Shown here in pieces: positions 61,478 to 64,000 of a stretch of 64,000 nucleotides of DNA. The DNA lies in assembly GCF_014773225.1 (NCBI RefSeq), contig NZ_JACXAJ010000004.1, positions 1 to 64,000 on the forward strand, written 5' to 3'. Below the pieces are notes generated by a model. The model had not been told where the DNA came from. It was given only the letters and a program-made list of their open reading frames with translations, and did not search any database. Source of the DNA: Pontibacter aquaedesilientis (GTDB taxonomy: Bacteria > Bacteroidota > Bacteroidia > Cytophagales > Hymenobacteraceae). The position numbers and the translations under genes are program-made. Each line of letters opens with the position of its first letter. Within the stretch, counting starts at the first letter, position 1.

Positions 61478-61840
61478 TTACTTAGGAAGCGGTGCTCCCA
61501 CAGGTATAGCGCAATCATGACCTGGCTGGCCGTGCGGTGGGTTGGTGCCTTCTGCCACCGAACCTGTTGCCTGCGGTTGAAACACAGGAGGCGGTGTTGT
61601 CAGCTTGGGCTGTGGTGTTGAGTTGAGCGGCGCTCCGACAGGTATAGCGCAGTTATGGCCTGGCTCTCCATGAGCAGGGTTCAGCGCCACGTCTCCGGCT
61701 GGAGCAGCGGTAGCAGCATTCATGCTGGCTGGTGCATTGGTTGACTGGGTGTTCGTCGTGTCTGACTGCGTGTTGTCGTCCGAGCAGGAGGCGAAGCCGA
61801 CCAGCGCCGCAACCAAGAAAAAGCTTACTGTAGTTTTCAT
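61478..61840 (-). CDS. Lipoprotein with two HGxPGHxCxIPVGAPL repeats, 120 aa
   Basis: The lipobox is GFASC (Cys near 19). A low-complexity Thr/Ala/Asn/Pro linker follows. Two copies of NPxHGxPGHxCAIPVGAPL sit at about residues 54-72 and 100-118. Each repeat has two His and one Cys, so metal or haem binding is possible. The same motif occurs in other Bacteroidota lipoproteins of unknown role. Only the linker differs between the copies. Confidence 0.75.
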   Translation of the reverse strand: MKTTVSFFLVAALVGFASCSDDNTQSDTTNTQSTNAPASMNAATAAPAGDVALNPAHGEPGHNCAIPVGAPLNSTPQPKLTTPPPVFQPQATGSVAEGTNPPHGQPGHDCAIPVGAPLPK

Positions 61841-62086
61841 GCTGACAAGCTACCAAAAAGCCACCTTAAATGCAAAAATCAGGTCATGCAATTGCCTGCT
61901 TGCTTTTATCCCGCTGACTGACTGAAGCAGGTATAACTTTATTCTTACAACCCTGGTATAGGCAGAAAAACGGTTATCCTCACACTGGGCGATCGATTCT
62001 TCATAAGGTATAGCCGCTTTCGTAGTTTGCAAAAAGGTGGCTCATTTTGAAGAAGTTGATCTGAGGGTGGTAACACATTGTAAACT

Positions 62087-62206
62087 ATGACGTACCTGAC
62101 ACAAGTGCTGGCTGCTGCTGCGGTTGGGCTTGTGCAGCTTTCAGGATCGTACAGCCTGATGCAGATAACTCCTACTCCTGACACCAGCAAGCAGGGGTTC
62201 AGCTAG
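62087..62206 (+). CDS. Tentative small secreted peptide, 39 aa
   Basis: ATG 62087 to TAG 62206 encodes MTYLTQVLAAAAVGLVQLSG..., with a hydrophobic core of signal-peptide type and a short polar tail. It lies in the 420-nt gap before the acyltransferase gene, which otherwise shows no feature. No promoter or strong ribosome-binding site supports it, so it may be chance. Confidence 0.28.
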   Translation: MTYLTQVLAAAAVGLVQLSGSYSLMQITPTPDTSKQGFS

Positions 62207-62260
62207 ACCAGTTTGTGTTCTTCGACAGGGACGTGGCGCTATGGCGCTAAGCAATTTAAT

Positions 62261-63319
62261 ATGAATAGACTTTTATTTCTAGACGCTTTAAGGGGCATTG
62301 CTGCACTGTCAGTGGCGCTCTTTCACTATACTTCCGTATACCGCAGCCTGTATGGGCACAGCTTCTCCCCCGCTTTCGATTTCGATTACGGCCTCTTCGG
62401 GGTGGAGCTGTTCTTTATGATCAGCGGGTTTGTCATCTTCTTCAGTTTCGACCGGATCAAGAGCGGGAGCGAGTTCCTCTTCAACCGGGGCATTCGCCTC
62501 TACCCTACCTATTGGTTCAGTATGCTCACCACCTTCCTGGTCATACAAACTTTCGGACTGCCTGGCTTCGAAACCACCATTCCACAAATGCTCGTCAACC
62601 TGACCATGTTCCAGAAACTGGCCCGCGTGCCTGATGTGGATGGGGTATACTGGTCGCTTTTCTCGGAGTGGATGTTCTACCTGATGATGCTGGCCCTGTT
62701 CATGACCAACAACCTGAAACGGATACTATGGGTGGGCCCGGTATGGGTAATGCTTAGCCTGGTGCATAAGTACGCCCTCAGCTTCGGACCTGTTGGGGCC
62801 ATCCTCAACCTGTACCATGGCGTGTTCTTTTATGCGGGTATCCTGTTTTACCTACTCATGAAGCAGCCTGAAAAGAAGAACATCATTCTAGGGCATTTGC
62901 TCTTCTCCATTGCCGTTATCGTGGCGCTATACCTACCCGAGGGCCTGCCGCATACCTTGGTGGTCATCAGTTTCTTCGTTATTTTCTACCTAGGTTTAGA
63001 AGGCAAAATGGATTTTCTGGTGAACAAGGCTTTACTGTTCCTGGGGAGTATTTCCTATGCCCTGTACCTCATACACCAGTTTGTCGGGTATGTGATCCTC
63101 AACGAGACAAAGGCCCTTTTTGGGGACAGTATGCTGGTGATCGTGCCACCGCTGGCTATCTCACTCGCAGCTGCCTGGCTTATTACAACCTACATCGAAA
63201 AACCTGCCGTGGGCAGACTTAAAACCTGGTACAAGCAACGAACCGGCGCCCCGCTACCAGCAGAAAAGAAGGTGCCTGTCAGCGGCTTTGCCAAGCCGGA
63301 AACGGCCCCAACAAAATAA
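62261..63319 (+). CDS. Acyltransferase family 3 membrane protein
   Basis: 352 aa from MNRLLFLDALRGIAALSVALFHY, the classical start of OafA/YrhL-type O-acyltransferases (Arg and His of the RGxAxxxVxxxH motif). About nine to ten membrane segments follow, with FGVELFFMISGFVIFFSF and FNRGIRLYPTYWFSM conserved. It transfers acyl groups to surface or secreted sugars; the substrate is unknown. The frame begins earlier (62213), but that extension is not conserved. Confidence 0.9.
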   Translation: MNRLLFLDALRGIAALSVALFHYTSVYRSLYGHSFSPAFDFDYGLFGVELFFMISGFVIFFSFDRIKSGSEFLFNRGIRLYPTYWFSMLTTFLVIQTFGLPGFETTIPQMLVNLTMFQKLARVPDVDGVYWSLFSEWMFYLMMLALFMTNNLKRILWVGPVWVMLSLVHKYALSFGPVGAILNLYHGVFFYAGILFYLLMKQPEKKNIILGHLLFSIAVIVALYLPEGLPHTLVVISFFVIFYLGLEGKMDFLVNKALLFLGSISYALYLIHQFVGYVILNETKALFGDSMLVIVPPLAISLAAAWLITTYIEKPAVGRLKTWYKQRTGAPLPAEKKVPVSGFAKPETAPTK

Positions 63320-63332
63320 AACTGCCAAAGCC

Positions 63333-64000
63333 TTACTGTACATAAGCCATGGCAATCTCGGCTCCCAACTTGGCATTGTGCTTAATGAGCGCGATGTTGG
63401 CTTCCAGGCTTTCTCCTTTGCTATGCTCCGCGATATACTTTAATAGAAAAGGTGTCACCGCCTTGCCTTTGATATGCTGCTCAGCAGCCGCATGCAAAGC
63501 CTGGGTGATATACCATTCCATTTCCGGGGCAGGTACTTCGTACTGTTCAGGTATAGGATTGGCAATCAGTGCTGCTCCTTCCAGTCCCAAGTCCCATTTA
63601 GCTCGCAGCAGATCGGCGATAGCTTGCGGAGAGTTTAGTCGTAATGGAGAGGGGAAACCGCTTTGGCGGGAATAAAAGCTGGGGAACTCATCTTGGCCAT
63701 ACGTAACAACAGGAATGCCTTTCGTTTCCAGGTACTCCAGGGTCAGCCCGATGTCCAGTATCGACTTGACACCTGCCGAAACCACCGCTACCGAGGTCTG
63801 TCCCATTTCGGTCAGGTCGGCCGAAATATCCATGGTAGTCTCAGCGCCCCGGTGCACACCCCCAATCCCGCCCGTTACGAACACCCGTATACCTGCCATG
63901 GCGGCAATACGCATGGTAGCGGCCACAGTAGTCGCCCCATTAAGCTGCTGGCTCACGACATAAGGCATATCCACCAGACTGACTTTCCAGACATCATTTG
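63333..64000 (-). CDS. psuG: Pseudouridine-5'-phosphate glycosidase (N-terminus beyond window)
   Basis: The frame stays open to the right edge, so the gene is cut; 222 residues of the C-terminal part are visible. Seen: NGATTVAATMRIAAMAGIRVFVTGGIGGVHRGAETTMDISADL (the conserved Lys-containing entrance lies off-window), SAGVKSILDIGLTLEYLETKGIPVVTYGQDEFPSFYSRQSGF, and LIANPIPEQYEVP. It cleaves pseudouridine-5'-phosphate to uracil and ribose-5-phosphate. A linked kinase (psuK), if present, would lie outside the window. Confidence 0.93.
   Translation of the reverse strand, partial: NDVWKVSLVDMPYVVSQQLNGATTVAATMRIAAMAGIRVFVTGGIGGVHRGAETTMDISADLTEMGQTSVAVVSAGVKSILDIGLTLEYLETKGIPVVTYGQDEFPSFYSRQSGFPSPLRLNSPQAIADLLRAKWDLGLEGAALIANPIPEQYEVPAPEMEWYITQALHAAAEQHIKGKAVTPFLLKYIAEHSKGESLEANIALIKHNAKLGAEIAMAYVQ

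Overview
The window looks like a chromosomal segment of a Gram-negative Bacteroidota bacterium, most likely order Cytophagales, family Hymenobacteraceae, Pontibacter-like. Taxonomy is inferred from gene content (parA-parB-DUF5683-dapB-lepB block, DUF5117-type metalloproteases, KdsA, YidC, menaquinone genes), from Bacteroidota -7 promoters (TAnnTTTG), and from a dense scatter of the word GGTATA/TATACC through the core sequence.

Region 1 (about 43-6265) is AT-richer than the rest and is built of nine short modules, all on the + strand. Each carries one or two small ORFs and ends in a 54-68 nt imperfect palindrome that closes with CGTTRnn. I read these as integron attC sites. The stretch is therefore a gene-cassette array whose integrase, if present, lies left of the window. 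Cargo: unknown small proteins, two lipoproteins, membrane proteins, a zinc-ribbon protein, an intact HigB-HigA toxin-antitoxin pair with its own promoter and operator, and a second toxin-antitoxin pair whose toxin has a nonsense codon. A DUF1801 gene (6277-6606) marks the right edge.

Region 2 (6.6-24.5 kb): sugar O-acetyltransferase; the E2 subunit of pyruvate dehydrogenase with two lipoyl domains; a histidine phosphatase; a menaquinone cluster (thioesterase/menI, menF, menD, DoxX, menE); SMP-30 proteins; a hutU-hutI-hutG histidine-degradation operon; a methyltransferase; a zinc alcohol dehydrogenase; a lipoprotein cytochrome c.

Region 3 (24.5-43.8 kb): two DUF5117-type zinc metalloproteases, a divergent RluF-like pseudouridine synthase, pirin, a PfpI/DJ-1 protein, cysM, a sorbosone-dehydrogenase-like lipoprotein, dinB, a TPR protein, pyrG, yidC, and two small lipoproteins.

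Region 4 (43.8-48.9 kb): an MBL-fold hydrolase followed by parA-parB-DUF5683-dapB-lepB, a tightly spaced operon for chromosome segregation, lysine/cell-wall precursor synthesis and protein export.

Region 5 (48.9-50.9 kb) is a very AT-rich insert holding two overlapping genes: a ParB/sulfiredoxin-fold protein and an Mrr-like PD-(D/E)XK endonuclease. It looks like a small defence-type module and is my best candidate for an undescribed system.

Region 6 (51-64 kb): DUF2200, a lipoprotein, ung, apaG, methyltransferases, a DUF695-RraB fusion, kdsA, a coiled-coil membrane protein, cyanophycin synthetase, tRNA-Cys, a repeat lipoprotein, an acyltransferase, and the end of a psuG gene cut by the window edge. 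No rRNA, CRISPR array or insertion sequence was seen.
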